Positions 10,736 to 23,187 of a DNA stretch of 64,000 nucleotides are shown piece after piece (within the stretch, counting starts at the first letter, position 1; each line of letters starts with the position of its first letter). The notes below the pieces were generated by a model. It was given only the letters and a program-made list of their open reading frames with translations, made no database searches and was not told the DNA's origin. A program made the position numbers and the translations under genes. Origin of the DNA: Gnetum montanum (Eukaryota; Streptophyta; Gnetopsida; Gnetales; Gnetaceae); contig MNCI01014507.1 in the NCBI GenBank assembly GCA_015680685.1, positions 325,165 to 389,164 of the forward strand. The letters are read 5' to 3'.

Positions 10736-11218
10736 TTAATGGATGCTGTGGCCTCTGGCCAGCCTATCACTTGTTTGTAAAGTTAAAGATTTTTTTAACG
10801 ACCTTCCAAGTCGACGTCCAATCATCCTCCAAGCATATCCTATTCTGATCCGAATCAATCAGCTAAGAAGACAACGATTTTTCAAAGCTGGTGTTTGTAA
10901 TAAAATTTTAAATTTAAGTATTGATTTGTCATGTGAAAACAGAAAATGAAAATTCAATAATGCTTCTAGTAATTCAAATTTACATATGAACACTGAGTAG
11001 CTATGAGAAAACAGAAATGAAAATTTAATATCCCGTAAGATAAAGTTTTGTAACGAATGCAATGTTCTTTGTTTTCTGAAAAAGGAAAATGTTAACGAGC
11101 CTCACTCCATCTAATGTTACAATGAAAGTAGTGCTGATCAGATGAATAAAACCTCACAAATGCTCATCTGCCTATAATGGGAAAAACACCAATCTAACTG
11201 TTTTACGCTGATGCATTA

Positions 11219-11230
11219 AAAAAAAAAAAA
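11219..11230. repeat. A tract
   Basis: A run of about 13 A residues inside segment copy 1; copy 2 has no such run. A simple-sequence expansion. Confidence 0.6.
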
Positions 11231-11288
11231 GCCTGGTTCTCTTTACCATGTTAGACTTTAAATTGATCGGTGGATTGGAAATCTAGAA

Positions 11289-11446
11289 TGTTGGAAAAAA
11301 AATATTGTGCAGAAAACATTGGCCAGATGGCATAATAACGGAATTGCACAAGGAATCAAAGATGCAGAAATATCCAGAAATATCAAAACTGACCTCTAGC
11401 CATTGGTGCCTTTGTGTGAACTTGTTGCAATGAGTATTTTAAATCC
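11289..11446 (-). mobile_element. Truncated copia LTR, same insertion site as element E
   Basis: It starts TGTTGGAAAAAAAATATTG right after TCTAGAA, exactly as at 43858. It follows the E LTR for about 160 bp (AATTGCACAAGGAATCAAAG, AACTTGTTG) and breaks off after GAGTATTTT. The rest of the element is missing here, by deletion or unequal exchange. Confidence 0.8.
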
Positions 11447-12109
11447 TAAACTGTAGCTTGTCCTTCTCCTAAATTGTTTCTACTACTAGATGGTTTAGGA
11501 CATCTCTAATCAAATTAGCCCTGGCTTGAAACGAAGCTTGTGAAGCCTTGTTTTCTCATAGATTTTGTAGCATTCCTCCATTGACTCTATGGACCACAAG
11601 CCTAACTTTTCTATAAGGTCATGATCTTTATTGAAGTTAAAGAGGTTTGTGTTCTCTACTTCTAGCTCTAATCACACTATATTGATCCAGGGGTAGTGTT
11701 CAAATTATATTGTTGCAAGTATTCAGAAAAGGAGAAGGTATCAACATCCTAGAATTTCTGAGAAGCTTCTTCCTTTTCTTTATGTAACATCCTAACTTTT
11801 TCCTAGAACTTGAATCTTCTTTGTATGGTTAATGGAAGCTTTGTCTTTATATTTTGTCTATTTCAATCTATAGCTCTATTTTCCAATGGTTTTGTATTTA
11901 AAATTTTCCTTAATCTCACTCTTTAATATTTAGAGCTTGGTTCTTACATTCACTTGCTTGAGATAGGCTATTTGATTTAGTGTTCAACACTTGTCACAAG
12001 CTTCAATTTGGTTGAGCTAATTCATTTAATGCCTAGGAGTTTAAATTTAAATTTTCTTCTTTTATAAAATCATTTTGTACTGATGTCAACTTGTAGAACC
12101 TATTACTAA
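11447..12109. other. Unassigned AT-rich spacer
   Basis: No readable protein or repeat boundary. Some TCTAGCTCTA words foreshadow the repeat field that follows. Confidence 0.4.
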
Positions 12110-13960
12110 TATGTACAATTCTGTGTGGACATGAGATCTAATGTGGCTTGTAGAGCCATTTTAGAGTTCACTCGTAGAACTATTTTTACATTCTACAAAC
12201 TTGCTCTTTGAAGAAGATGAGATGGGAGAGATATTTCTACACTTGTTTATTTAGCTGAATTTTGGTTTCATATGCTGGTTCTACAACCTTATGTGAAAGA
12301 TGTTGTCATGGAAAAATGGAAGGAGAGCCTAATTCTATAGGTAAATTTTAGCTTTACAATCAACGTCCTATCTTCAAAGTTAATGTGGCTTGTAAGATAT
12401 TCTTGAGCTTGTTTGTAGAAATAATTTTTGATTTTTCATGAAATAGTTCTACTCAAAAGGCTGATATCCAAGAGTTGATCCTCACATTTGTTCATGTAGT
12501 TGGACTCTAGTTCCACTAATAACCTTGATGATGTGGCTCATAGAACCAATTTGGTTTTCTCTTGTAGAGCCAACTTCTAGCTCTATGAGTTTATATCTCA
12601 TAGAGGATGACATGGTAGAATGTTTCCAAGGTCTATTCATAGAGTTAAATTTCACCTTCATGAAGCCGACTCTACAAACTAATATGGTAGTGAGGCTTGA
12701 ACGTTTTCAACAGCTATTCATAGAACCATTTTGTAGAGCCATTTTTAAACCTTATGTACTTTTTTTTATGTAGACAAATCATTTCCACTTGCTTAAAATG
12801 TTGATGTGGTAGAGCCATTTTTTAGAGCTATTTTGTAGGATCATATTTTTATTCTATGAAAGGCTTAACCCAAAGTTTCTTCTTTGCTAAGTAGAATTGT
12901 TTTCAACTTTCATCGTATATTCAACTTTTTGATCTACAAACTTACCTCAAAAAAATCCATGTGTTGTATGATATTTACATATAGAACTAATTCTGCTCTC
13001 CCTCTTTTTCTTTGACACTACGAAGCTAATCTAAGTAGAATTATCTTATAAGGCTAATTCTTGGTTTTACGAGTTTTCCTCTACATGTTGGTGTAGGCAA
13101 ATGATGATGTACCTTATGAAAACATTCTAGCTTTCCTTTTGTAGGAATAGATTTTGGTTCTATGAATCCACCTTACTAAGTAGCTTATGTGGCAAAAGTG
13201 GGAATGCTTCTATGGAGTATAAGCTTATTATGCATAGAGCTTATTTCATAGAATCACTTTTTGATTCTACAAACCAAAACTTCCTAAAAGTTGACATGGC
13301 ATATTCTAACATCGAAGAGCTCTTTTGTAGAAGTAATCTTTAGTTCTTCAAGCTTCCTCTTTACGCTGACAAAGCTTGTAGAAAAAATTCATAGAACTTC
13401 TCTTAGGCTCTACAAATTGGATCTCAAACTTGAAAAATAATGTTTTAAATTGAGCCTTTTTGAAAGGAGTTGACTTGGCAAAGGCATAAATGGAATCACT
13501 CATAGAACTATTTTATATAATCTTTTCTTTGCTCCTCAAGTTATCTACCATAAGATGAAGCCTATGTGGAAGAGCTAATTTGTAGAGCTACTTTCCAATT
13601 CTACGAGCCTATTTTATATAACCATTGACTTTGCTATAGAACCACTTCATAGAGCTATTTTTCCACCTCATGAGTAGGTTCTACATAAACAAACTAATGT
13701 GGTAGAATTGAAAATTAGTTATTCTATGAAAGAAAATCCTAACTCTATGAGTATTGCTTTAAACCTTTGAGCTAACATGATAGAGTTATGTTCGAGTTAA
13801 CTCTAATTTTGACTTCATATGCGATATCATCAAGCTCACATGGCATAACTAAACAGGGCATTCCTTGTAGAGCTATTTTTTTGACTCTACGAATATGCTC
13901 TATGTTAGTAAAGACAATTTGGTAGGATCATATTCCACACTTTTATCTATCTAAAATTCT
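12110..13960. repeat. Degenerate repeat field with TAGAGCCATTTT and TGTGG words
   Basis: The words (A/G)ATGTGGC/T, TAGAGC(C)A/TTTTT, TAGAAC(C)A and CTACAAA/CTACGAA recur again and again. TGTGG/CATGG-type anchors lie near 12139, 12383, 12529, 12608, 12680, 12804, 13187, 13294, 13472, 13561, 13693, 13775 and 13838, so spacing is irregular at about 60-380 bp. TAGAGC- or TAGAAC-type words follow most anchors. It looks like a very old tandem array or a subterminal repeat region. It lies downstream of the CACTA transposase fossil and could be part of that element. Confidence 0.55.
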
Positions 13961-14456
13961 CCTTAACAAGCTAATGTGCAAACATGCTATAACAATCCTT
14001 TTCAAACTCAAATTGAGCCTCTTTTCTAAGAGTGAGGGTTTTCTCTTTAGTGCTCAATTATTTGTTCCATTTCACATTATAATGAAACTAATTCATAAGC
14101 TTTGTAATGCCATTTTTATGACCTCAACTTAACTTATAGTTAGGAAAATGTGAATTTGGGCCAATATTCTCTATTCTTGATGTCTAACTGAGTCATCTTG
14201 AGTAGCAGCTCACTCAAATTCTAATCATTCAAAAAATTACTATATATCTTCATTAAGACTTTTTCTAAAATTTTTGCTTAGGACTTGCCTTTCCAAAAAT
14301 TTGATGCTTTAAACCCTAGCTCATTCTTGCAATATAAGATCAAATTTAAAAAGTGGAACTTATCTTTTGCTCCATTAATTAAATTCTTGAAAAGAGGATT
14401 TGAGCTATAATGAGTCTCACATTTAAAATTTCCCTAAACATTCACTTTACTTCTAT
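13961..14456. other. Unassigned AT-rich spacer next to the CACTA fossil
   Basis: Nothing recognisable. It may be the untranslated 3' part of the transposon at 14457-16148. Confidence 0.35.
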
Positions 14457-16148
14457 CTAGGGCTTGATTGCTCCACTAGCAGCATGAGAAGAATCATGCC
14501 TATTATCATAATCTATTGATATTATATGAAAATGTAATATTATTTCAACAACACATCCCATAGCGTTTTTGTTACTCTTCTTATTCTTGTGATCTTTTTC
14601 TCTCTCTTTTTTTGGGAATTTCCAAAACACCATCTTTGTTGACAAAGTGTGTTGTCTCCCTTAGAATTTCTTTCCCTGTTAGAGGCATTAATGCATGTCT
14701 TAGTTCCTTCTTATCATTGTAATGTTTCCTTTGAATATGAAATTTATAGTTTACATTAAAGAAATGTTGATGACTCATGTAGCATAATTTCTTACTATGC
14801 TTTAGATATAGAGAGTCTATGTATACTCTACAATGTGGATGAGCAAATTTACCTTTTGTAATTTAACTTGAAACATTATCGTAGGTTGGAAAATAATTTA
14901 TTATTCACAATAAAATTCCATACATCTTGAAATATTAACCTTTATTTGCATTGTAAGTTATTACCACTATTGTAAATATTAGTTTTAATTCATCAATTAG
15001 TAGCTGAAGGTACACATCTCTATTATGACATGGCTAGTGTGGACCTAGAATAAGAAGACTTAACATAGTATAAGGATGTTTTATGTACAAGCATAGTGGC
15101 AAGTTATATGTAAAAGTTAAAATATGCCAACATGTCCTCTAGCTACTCTGAATGTTGAATGAATTAAATCCACCTATTGCAATAGTGAGATGAATGTTTC
15201 TAGGCTCATTTGAAAAGTATAGATAAGTTTTCTCTATTTCTATCCATATAGGTGCATCTGTAATATGATGCATTCTATGATCCTTTGACTAACTTACAAC
15301 ATGCCATATCATTTAGATTGCATTCCCTAGATGTGCATCCAATAGTTATGGCCTTGGTATCAAGTGAAAATAGCAAAGTTCTTTAGCTGCAACCTTGTTA
15401 TCTTTTTCTTTGACCAATGATGTAGATAACCATCTAGAAACAGTACATTTAGGGCATGACTAAATTTTGAAATTACTACTATTGAATAATATATAATCAT
15501 TCGAGCATATAAAATTTTTTTCATATAATAATACTAAAACATAACATGATGGTTTTTAGCTCACAAAGTGAGAGCACTACATTATTTTCTAGAAAAATAA
15601 ATCTTAGGAAATGTAGCAATTCCTAGTATGATCTCTTAGCGCAACCTAGCAATGCTTTGTAATTCCACATCTTAACAATGAAGAATAGTTTGTTTAACTT
15701 AGTGCATCTAGGATAAATTGGTTTTTTTTTTTGCTAATTCCAGCAACAAACTATAGTCACATGGTGAATCTTGTCTAGCATTTTCTTGAGGACATGATCC
15801 ATTAGTACAATGATTAATCATCATATCTAGATAAACCATAAATGCATCTTGCAACATACCTACTAGATCACCTTGTATAGATGCTTCTATGTTGAACGTA
15901 TACTATTTAGGACCTTCCCCATGATACCACCATATGTCCTCAACATAATTAGGATCCATGTCTCTATAGTATAAGTGGAATTTTATTTCTCCAAGAGGAT
16001 GTTCACTGAAGTTGTAACATTGCCTACATGTGAAATGGATTAATCCATCCAACTATGTATTATTTGTAATTGCTAAGTCAATGAATTTATCTACAACATC
16101 AAATTAACTAGATGATTCTAGTGGTAACTTAAACAATGATTTATCCAT
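14457..16148 (-). pseudogene. CACTA (En/Spm) transposase TNP2 fossil
   Basis: On the minus strand from ATG at 16148 it reads MDKSLFKLPLES, then a transposase-associated zinc region with HFTCRQC and HLYYRDMDPNYVEDIWWYHG. The TNP2 domain proper follows: KPIYPRCTKLNKLFF, YEKIYACSNDYILF, SCPKCTVSRW, SNEPRNIHLTIAIGGFNSF, YTMLSLLILGP, DVYLQLLID, TKGKFAHPHC, DSLYLKHSKKLCYM and PLTGKEILRE. The order and spacing are those of plant TNP2. It has about ten stops and several frameshifts. The C-terminal third is missing or unreadable beyond about 14457. I found no convincing CACTA terminal inverted repeats. Confidence 0.85.
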
Positions 16149-18362
16149 TTCCCATCTACAATTGAAAATCCTCCATATCAATTAGGCATAAAAGAGTGAG
16201 ATACAAAAATACTAGTAAAAACAATGGAATAATGTCATATATAAAGGCTTCAAATAGGATTATGAACCTAAATATAAAGGGATTCAAAATTAATGTAAGA
16301 TAGAGAAACATGTTAAAAATATTTTATACATATGTCAATAACATTAGCTTGAAATGGATAACAACTTTAGTATTGTTTATCAAAGCAGCCTAAGTAGTTA
16401 TAATGGTAAAATGACGAGATAAGAAACCATTTAAAAAGAGGCTTCATGGTTAATTTGACTCTTATAACAAGCACATCTTATATATCATTTCATTTCTAAT
16501 GGTAGTAGTGGTTGAATTATTACCTTTATTTTAAACAATGAAAAAGAGATTTTGTAAATAAAATAAAATTTGCATTTGTGTTTCTTATTTTATTTTATTT
16601 AATTCCATACTATTCTCTTGTATGAAATGATTTAGTATTTTTAAGGGAAGTTTGACTAGACTAGAGTATGTTGAGAATTTCAACATAGAAAATTTGAGGA
16701 CATAATACATAGAGAGTTCTTGAAAAAGATGTAAGGAATACCTTGCATGTTGGCTTTCATAGAGATCATTAAGATTGAACACTTCTGATGAACTATCCTA
16801 AGTCATTAAGAGACCTTTTCTAAATTATACTGGCCTTGAACATTATGATTTCGATGATTTTGTCAAAAAAATTTATGATTTTTCAATTAAAAGTAATATT
16901 TAGGATTGCTTTGTTAGGGTCATAATTTATAGTTTCATAGCCAATTGGTTATAGAAGTACCTAAACCACAAAACATTGAAGAAGGGAAATAAAGCCAGAG
17001 CTTTAAAATTCTTTGCTTTCTCAGAATCTATATTTGTATTTTGTCTTTTATCTAGTTGGAAACAATGTCATCTAATATTAGATAGAGTGAACCATAGTAG
17101 ATGGATTCCATTATTTTGTCAAATTTATTTATGCAAAGTATATGCTTATAGAGTATGATAAGTGTTAATTCCTTACCTTTTTATCAAGTAAGAAGTGAAT
17201 CAGGCTTTGGATTATGACCTCTCACATTCCCCTTTTTTTCATGAGCTTAAAAAGACAAAAGGAGTAGTCATTTGAGAACAAAAAGTAAAAAACCAAAAAG
17301 TTTGATTATGTCTTGAAGAGTCATATGTTGTATTATAAGCTTAATCTCAATAATTATAAAAAAATATCCTGAAGAGGAAGAGGTAGTAACTAGATTCAAA
17401 TTTCATTTTGGGTAAGGTAGTTTTTCTACCATGTTATTCCTTTTGTGTCTCATAATGTCATAAAAAAGCACAGAATTGTGGTGTTTAAAGCTTTTCCTTG
17501 ACAAATGAGCATCATGATAAGTCTAGACCATAGAATCCATGCACACCTCAATACCCTGTAGCAAATCAAACAAAAAAAAGTGTTGAGCTACATCTTAAAC
17601 AGTGAGTGTTCAAATCAGTAGACTACCATTGCTATCATGAATCATGTCACAGTAGTTTCAATCTCATGCAACCAAGCTTTAAAATCTAGAATTGCCAAGA
17701 ATTGTACAAATCTAAATCACCAATAGCTTTGTTTGAAGGCAACTAAAGCTAAGTTCAAGAAAATGAAAATGAATCCCTTAACAAGAAGGAAATTGATGGA
17801 ATAATTCACATCTAACCATTTATTTCAAAGAAATGTACCTACACTTTCTGCACTACAATTTGGACAACCCATTGAATCTAGAAGGCAAAGGACGCATAAA
17901 TTATTCCAACCTACCCTATGTAGCTTAGAGCAAAGAATTGAAATACTAAGTTAATTATTATGTTCCACAATGAATGAAAATGAAGTGAATAAATAAATTT
18001 GCATGTGGTAGAAAAGTGAATAGTGTCTTATGTTAAAAGTGCATCCTTACCAGAATTATAGAATGCATAAGTAGCATTAAATTTATTTTAACATATACCT
18101 TAAATAATAATGCATTTCTATCAAGGCCTTCTCCATGAAACTCATGAAATCACCTTCCTAATTAGTCCATGTCCATATGTATAATTAAACAATGCTTAAG
18201 TTAAGATAAATATGAAACTTCATAATGAAAAAATTAATCCAATACATACTAAGGTTACTAGACTAGAAACTAAGTTGTCAATGCCTATTGAATAACAACT
18301 ACAAGTTAGTTGTATTATAACAAATCTATCCATGATTAACCATATTTAAATAATTTTTTTTG
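16149..18362. other. Unassigned 2.2 kb AT-rich stretch
   Basis: No protein family could be read in six frames. It could hold the 5' part of the CACTA element and flanking DNA. A short minus-strand MGCPNCSAESVGTF-like string near 17850-17890 is too isolated to call. Confidence 0.35.
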
Positions 18363-19058
18363 TTAATGTATATCCTATTTTGTGTGTTTTTTGAGTCATC
18401 ATTTTCACAAGTGCAACTAGACTCTATCAAAGTGCTATAATGCTTACATAGCCCAGAATCATTTGGTTGATGTAGGGTCAAGTGTTTGCATCTTCAATAA
18501 AGCTTATGGTTTTCCCTCATTCTACCATTGATGACTTAAATATTAAAATACTAAAAACATTCATAAAACATCATAACAATAAAAAAATTTATTTAGTTCT
18601 TGATTTCTTAAGTTATGACAATTTACACTTTCCAACGAGATTATAACTATACAACATAGTGTTGCGCCATTGAAATTATGACTAAGAGTCATTTTCATTG
18701 CATTCCATGTGTGGTGTTGCACATGTCCCCAAGAGAGATTGTAACACAAGCATTACACCTATCTCCAAGAGGGATTACAATGAGTGTAAGTTTATTGTTA
18801 TTTCATTCTTTATAATTCATAAACATATAGAAATTATAAAATATAAAATCATAAATATTTCTCTCTATCTCTCACCATGGAAACACAAGTTCTAATTATA
18901 TTATATGTATAATAAAATCTCTTCTATTTCTTGAACACAATAATTTACATGATTGTTCTTGGCAATCAACTCAACATCATCTTTGAAGCTTATGATCAAA
19001 TCACATTGTGATTTGAATGATAATTTTCATTGGTCTAAAACTGGCAGGACCCTTATCA
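18363..19058 (+). repeat. Element B 5' LTR, 5'-truncated
   Basis: It aligns with 38468-39157 (GAGTCATCA, ACTAAGAGTCATTTTCATT, GGCAGGACCC) and ends TATCA. The first roughly 535 bp of the LTR, including U3 and the TATA box, are not found to the left. No left target duplication can therefore be defined. Confidence 0.85.
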
Positions 19059-19059
19059 T

Positions 19060-19077
19060 TGAAGCTATTACTAGGGA
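19060..19077 (+). other. Primer-binding site of element B, tRNA-Asp type (decayed)
   Basis: TGAAGCTATTACTAGGGA begins 2 nt after the LTR. It matches the tRNA-Asp PBS at 11 of 18 positions; six of the seven differences are transitions. Confidence 0.65.
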
Positions 19078-19299
19078 AGGCATTGATGAATTATCTAGAA
19101 ATACTTATACATTCTTAATTTTAACAATTATTTAAACATAGTATGTATGTTTCTTAGCATTCTAGGTAAGTTTTGGACACAAATGAAATAGCGAATGGAT
19201 CTAAGAATGCATGAAGGACCTTATAAAATGATCAAATGATCAAACTTTGCCACAAGTTATTTTTACTTACCATTAGAACAAGTAGAAGAAGAGGTGGCA

Positions 19300-20700
19300 T
19301 AATGCTAATGGGAATTTTTCAAAGGAACCATCTATGGTTACAATAATTGATCTCAGATGGCGCAAATTAACTTTAGGCTACATGAGCTTCACACATTTTA
19401 TGTAGCTTTAGAGATAAACTTTGGTGATTACAAGGCTCATTACAGGTAAAAACTCTAAGACTAGATGGCAGAAGAGGTAGCTTGCCATGGCTTTTCATCT
19501 AACCACTCAAATGAGGAGTAGGATGAGAAATCAAACATCAAGGTTAAATAGCCAATTCATCATGAATGTCCATGGCCAAGGACCATTAATCCAAATGTTA
19601 AAAAAAACCATGAGGATGATCTCCTCTCCTAGTTACAATAGCTTCGTCTATTAGGATCATCTAGTGATGATGATTCCCCCTTATTTAACTACAGAGTTTA
19701 TCATGAACTTAATGAAGCTAAGTAGATTTCACAAGAACATGTTCATGATAGTAGGATCAAAAGAATCACCATGGATAATATCCCAACATACAAAGGATAT
19801 ACCAATGATGATCCCCAACTTCATTTGCAGGCATTTGATAATGCTTACTATTTTCAAGGAATCATTCGTTATTGGCAAAAGATGCAAGTGTTTTCCCACA
19901 TCTTCATCAAAGAAGTAAAAACCTTGTACAAATCCTTGTTGCCCAAGTTAATTTAAAAATGGGAAAACATGGTTAAAATCTTCTATGTCAAATTTCAAAA
20001 TTATGCCTGCATTTTCAACATCCAAAAGGACATGGCTAGATGAAGGTAAGGAGATTGTGAATCAGTAGACATCATAATGGAGAGATATCTAAAAATAGTC
20101 CATATTGTTCGGACCATGGCTTTAGCCAAAGAGATCCATTGATTTATATCATGGAAGGTATCAGGTAGGAGACAACAGAGTGAGTTGATATGTATGTAAT
20201 GGACCAAGTAAACACAAAGTTTGTGGCCTAAATTAAAGAACTCCTAGAGACCATTGCTAGCATGGAAAGAGAGTGGAGACAAGGACATTCATTAAAGAGG
20301 TATAACTATGATTGCACATGTAAAAAGAAGGCCAAAAGCATTGAAGGTACCACTAAATCTTCCACTATTGTTAAGGCCTTGATGTGAGATCAAGTCAAAA
20401 CCTAGAAGGCCTTGATAGGCTTGGCTCACTAGGTGAACTAGGTTTGGGATCTGATGAACAAGAAAATGACTAAAAACCTTAAGGACATTGACTATAGGAT
20501 GGTCAAAGTAGTAGTAAAAGTACTTATACCATTTGGACATAAAAATAAGTATGAAGACAAGGGCAAGGGAAAGCTCTCATCCTCCAAGGGCATAAGAGAA
20601 GATTCAGATGAGGCTTCCTAATCCTCTAGTGAGAAGAGTCCTTGCAAGTATTCTATGGACCCTTGTGACTCATAGTGTTTTCTAGTCATGGCCCACATGA
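19300..20700 (+). pseudogene. gag of element B, decayed
   Basis: The clearest stretch starts at 19771 (MDNIPTYKGYTNDDPQLHL, then FQGIIRYWQKMQVFSHIF and EVKTLYKSLLP). It matches the capsid-type block of elements A (MNNIPRFEGGYD, NWYRSLELES) and D (MNNIPKFEGGYN). It is the structural protein that packages the RNA. Several stops (TAA from CAA or CAG) and shifts interrupt it. No intact zinc knuckle could be read. Confidence 0.65.
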
Positions 20701-21199
20701 TTGGTGAAATGGAATAAGATAGGGTACATTTCAATCACAAATTTATCAAAAGGAAAACAAGGAGAACTCCCTTCCATGACCAAGCATACTATTATGGAGG
20801 TATGTACTCACAAATCATGCAACAATATCCACAATGACAAACTCCAAATCCTTGGGATACTATCCATGTTCCCTAACTCCAATATAATAGCAAGTGACAT
20901 ATTCTTCAAATCCTTATGCTTAGGGTATCTACGTAGGTACTTATTCATTTCAATAAATGATACCCCAAAAATGCTAGCCTACTTTAATCAATCCTACCTC
21001 ATAAGCTCCTCATCATTAACAACAAATTCTACTACTTGATTTGATGCAAGGTGGGATTCTTAGTCAATCACAATCAAGACAGTCCAAATCTTGTGATATT
21101 TTTCCTTTTGCATTGATCCAACTTCCACTTATGCTATTTAGTAATATTATCAAGCCCCTATTGATTAGCTGCAAAGGAAAATTTTAAATCCCAAGGAAA

Positions 21200-22312
21200 T
21201 TTTTTGGTAAGCATAAACATGAGTGTCATAAGGCTAGGTTCACTCTATCCTCTTCTTCATGTGAAGAGGATAATTCTTCCAATAGAGCAGGAGTATGAAT
21301 CCAATAGATTCCTATACCATTCCCTCAACACTATCAAAATGAAACATCCACTTTACAAAAAATTTCTTCAATTGTATATGCCTATTTTAGTATGATGGTA
21401 GCTAATGGTAGTAGTGTTGTGACCATTACTATGTCTAAGATGATCATGGGGATAGTAAAGAAGGTCATTTTCTTGAAAAGAAGATAGATCTTGGTATCCC
21501 CATGATGGAGATCCAAATCATTAAGAAAGATCATTGCCTATTTATTTGTGACTTTGGTTTGAGATTCAACATCATTTCATTATAGTAGTACCTTGAATAG
21601 GAGCTCTACTCTCTCAAGGATACTAACATTAGGTTGGAACTAGTAAACCAATCTTACATGTATTCCATGAAATAGGTAAATGATGTTATGATAACTTTGG
21701 TGGGATGATTGTATCATACAAACTTCTTAGTGATAAAACCAAAGAATAAGGTAGAAGATAGCTTCCCTTTCATCATGAGAAATACTTGGCTAAGAACTAT
21801 TCATTCCATGTTAGTCTATCAAGGCCTTTACCTTAAAATTAGCAAGAAAGATCTAACTAGGAAGATGCATTATAAGCAAATTTCATGTGATCCTAACTAG
21901 TCATGTGGGAAGCATGATTGTACTTGTTGTGCCATGAAACATCTCTATATCATTGAGATGTAAATTGTATTCTAGTTGAAAAGCCTTTACCTAGTCCCAT
22001 GATGAACTCATAGGAATTGACTCCTCCATCTATTAGCACCACATATACATAAACTTGAGCATCAAAAATTGATGAATACTTTAATAAAGACTTAATCCTA
22101 ATAAGCGAGATCTGATGAAAAGAAAAATATTCTATATCCTATAGGTTGGCTTCCTTCTATTTCTAATAGTGATTGGGTAAGTTTGATTGTAGTCACACCC
22201 AAGAAGGAGAATGAATGAAGAGTTTGTGTTGGCTATAGGTTGCTAATTGTTGTCACCTTTAAGAACCATTTATTATTACCCTTTATAGACCAAATATTGA
22301 AAAACATCTTTA
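21200..22312 (+). pseudogene. Element B protease remnant and RT N-terminal part
   Basis: Around 21720-21890 a frame reads VEDSFPFIMRNTWLRTIHS, resembling the stretch after the retroviral-type aspartic protease core in A (DFPIIMERAWLSTVNAK). No D-T/S-G triad survives. From about 22190 the RT finger block reads VVTPKKENE, RVCVGYRLLIVVTFKNHLLL and FIDQILKNIFS. It then runs straight into the GTTAG target duplication of element A; the RT continues at 32412. Confidence 0.7.
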
Positions 22313-22317
22313 GTTAG
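22313..22317. repeat. Target-site duplication of element A, left
   Basis: GTTAG directly before the 5' LTR; the same five bases follow the 3' LTR at 32407. Confidence 0.9.
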
Positions 22318-23186
22318 TGATAAATTATGTTTTTCATATGCTCTGATATCAGAGTGGCTATGATATTTGGTACATGATATCAAGTATGCAATATCGTGGC
22401 CCAAGATGTGATATCGTACATTCAATATCATAGGGTTACTCCTAGGTCTATAAATATAGCCCCCAAGCACACGATTGAAAGTAGTTTTCAGCAATCAAGT
22501 AGTGAAACTCTTGTAGTTTGTCCATTTGAGAGTTAGAATATTTTCCAAGTGCCTGCAGTAGGAGGTCTAAGTATGAATAGATCTTTATTCAAGCATTGAT
22601 ATACCTGAATGAACCATTGTGTTGGCAATAAATATGAACTCTTCAATTCATCCTTGCAACACTTGAGACTTTCTTTCTTATGCATTTATATATTGTGATT
22701 TCATGTAGTTTACATTAATGTTATTCATGCAGCAATTAATTTTGATTAATCAAGAAACTCATTAAAATACACAAGTGCCACCCCTTCAAACATACATGTG
22801 ACACTTAGTAGCTCAGAAATGGTTAGCATTTGACAATACAATAGTGTTTACAGAAAGCTCATGATGTGTCCGAGAAGTGGGAATAGTTACTTGTGTTAGG
22901 CTAGATAAGATCATAGCTTTCTTAGCACTTAATCACTCTCACTTTTATTCTTTTTCTAGGTGAGTAAATTGATAAAACACAAAATAATAAAAATTTTATG
23001 CCTCAATCACACTTAACCATACATTTGCATTCCACAAGTGGGACTATGAAGACAATGAACAAATAACACACATGCACTATTTACTTCTAGCGTACTTGAT
23101 AATTAAAGTCTACGAAATTTGACCAAATTGCACATGAACACTTGTGATTCATATGGTTGGACATAGGAATACCTCACCACTCATCA
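22318..23186 (+). repeat. Element A 5' LTR
   Basis: 869 bp, TGATAAATT to CTCATCA. It has six RATATC-type words (22345-22432), TATAAATA at 22449-22456, and the AATAAATATGAACT block near 22630. Compared with the 3' LTR it has about 30 extra bp near 22690-22720. Confidence 0.93.
22345..22456 (+). promoter_or_regulatory. U3 promoter: GATATC-word cluster plus TATA box
   Basis: TGATATCAG, TGATATTTG, TGATATCAAG, CAATATCGTGG, TGATATCGTAC and CAATATCATAG fall within about 90 bp and are followed by TATAAATA. The arrangement is conserved in the 3' LTR and, on the other strand, in LTR F. Confidence 0.5.
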
Positions 23187-23187
23187 T

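Larger units (their letters stand above)
9935..11288. repeat. Low-copy-looking duplicated segment, copy 1
   Basis: It aligns with 42096-43857. Long identical words include GAAGAATTTGGCTGCAGGAT, TGGGTTCTTCTGTGTGCTAG, ATGCATGTTTCCATATGC and AGGGTCGCACAAGGCC. It is less AT-rich and keeps CpGs, unlike the surrounding retroelements. Copy 2 carries roughly 500 extra bp near 42200-42840. Both copies end TCTAGAA directly before a copia LTR start TGTTGG. Function unknown; it may be the promoter or exon remains of a host gene. Confidence 0.85.

Noticed and set aside
13017-13027. CACTACGAAG as a terminal inverted repeat of the CACTA element
   Set aside because: No matching inverted end was found on the other side, and the word fits the local CTACGAA repeat field.
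12110-13960. CRISPR array
   Set aside because: Repeats are short, degenerate and irregularly spaced, and the window is plant-like nuclear DNA.
17840-17900. Minus-strand zinc-ribbon-like MGCPNCSAESVGTF string
   Set aside because: Too short and isolated, followed by stops, with no neighbouring blocks of any family I know.
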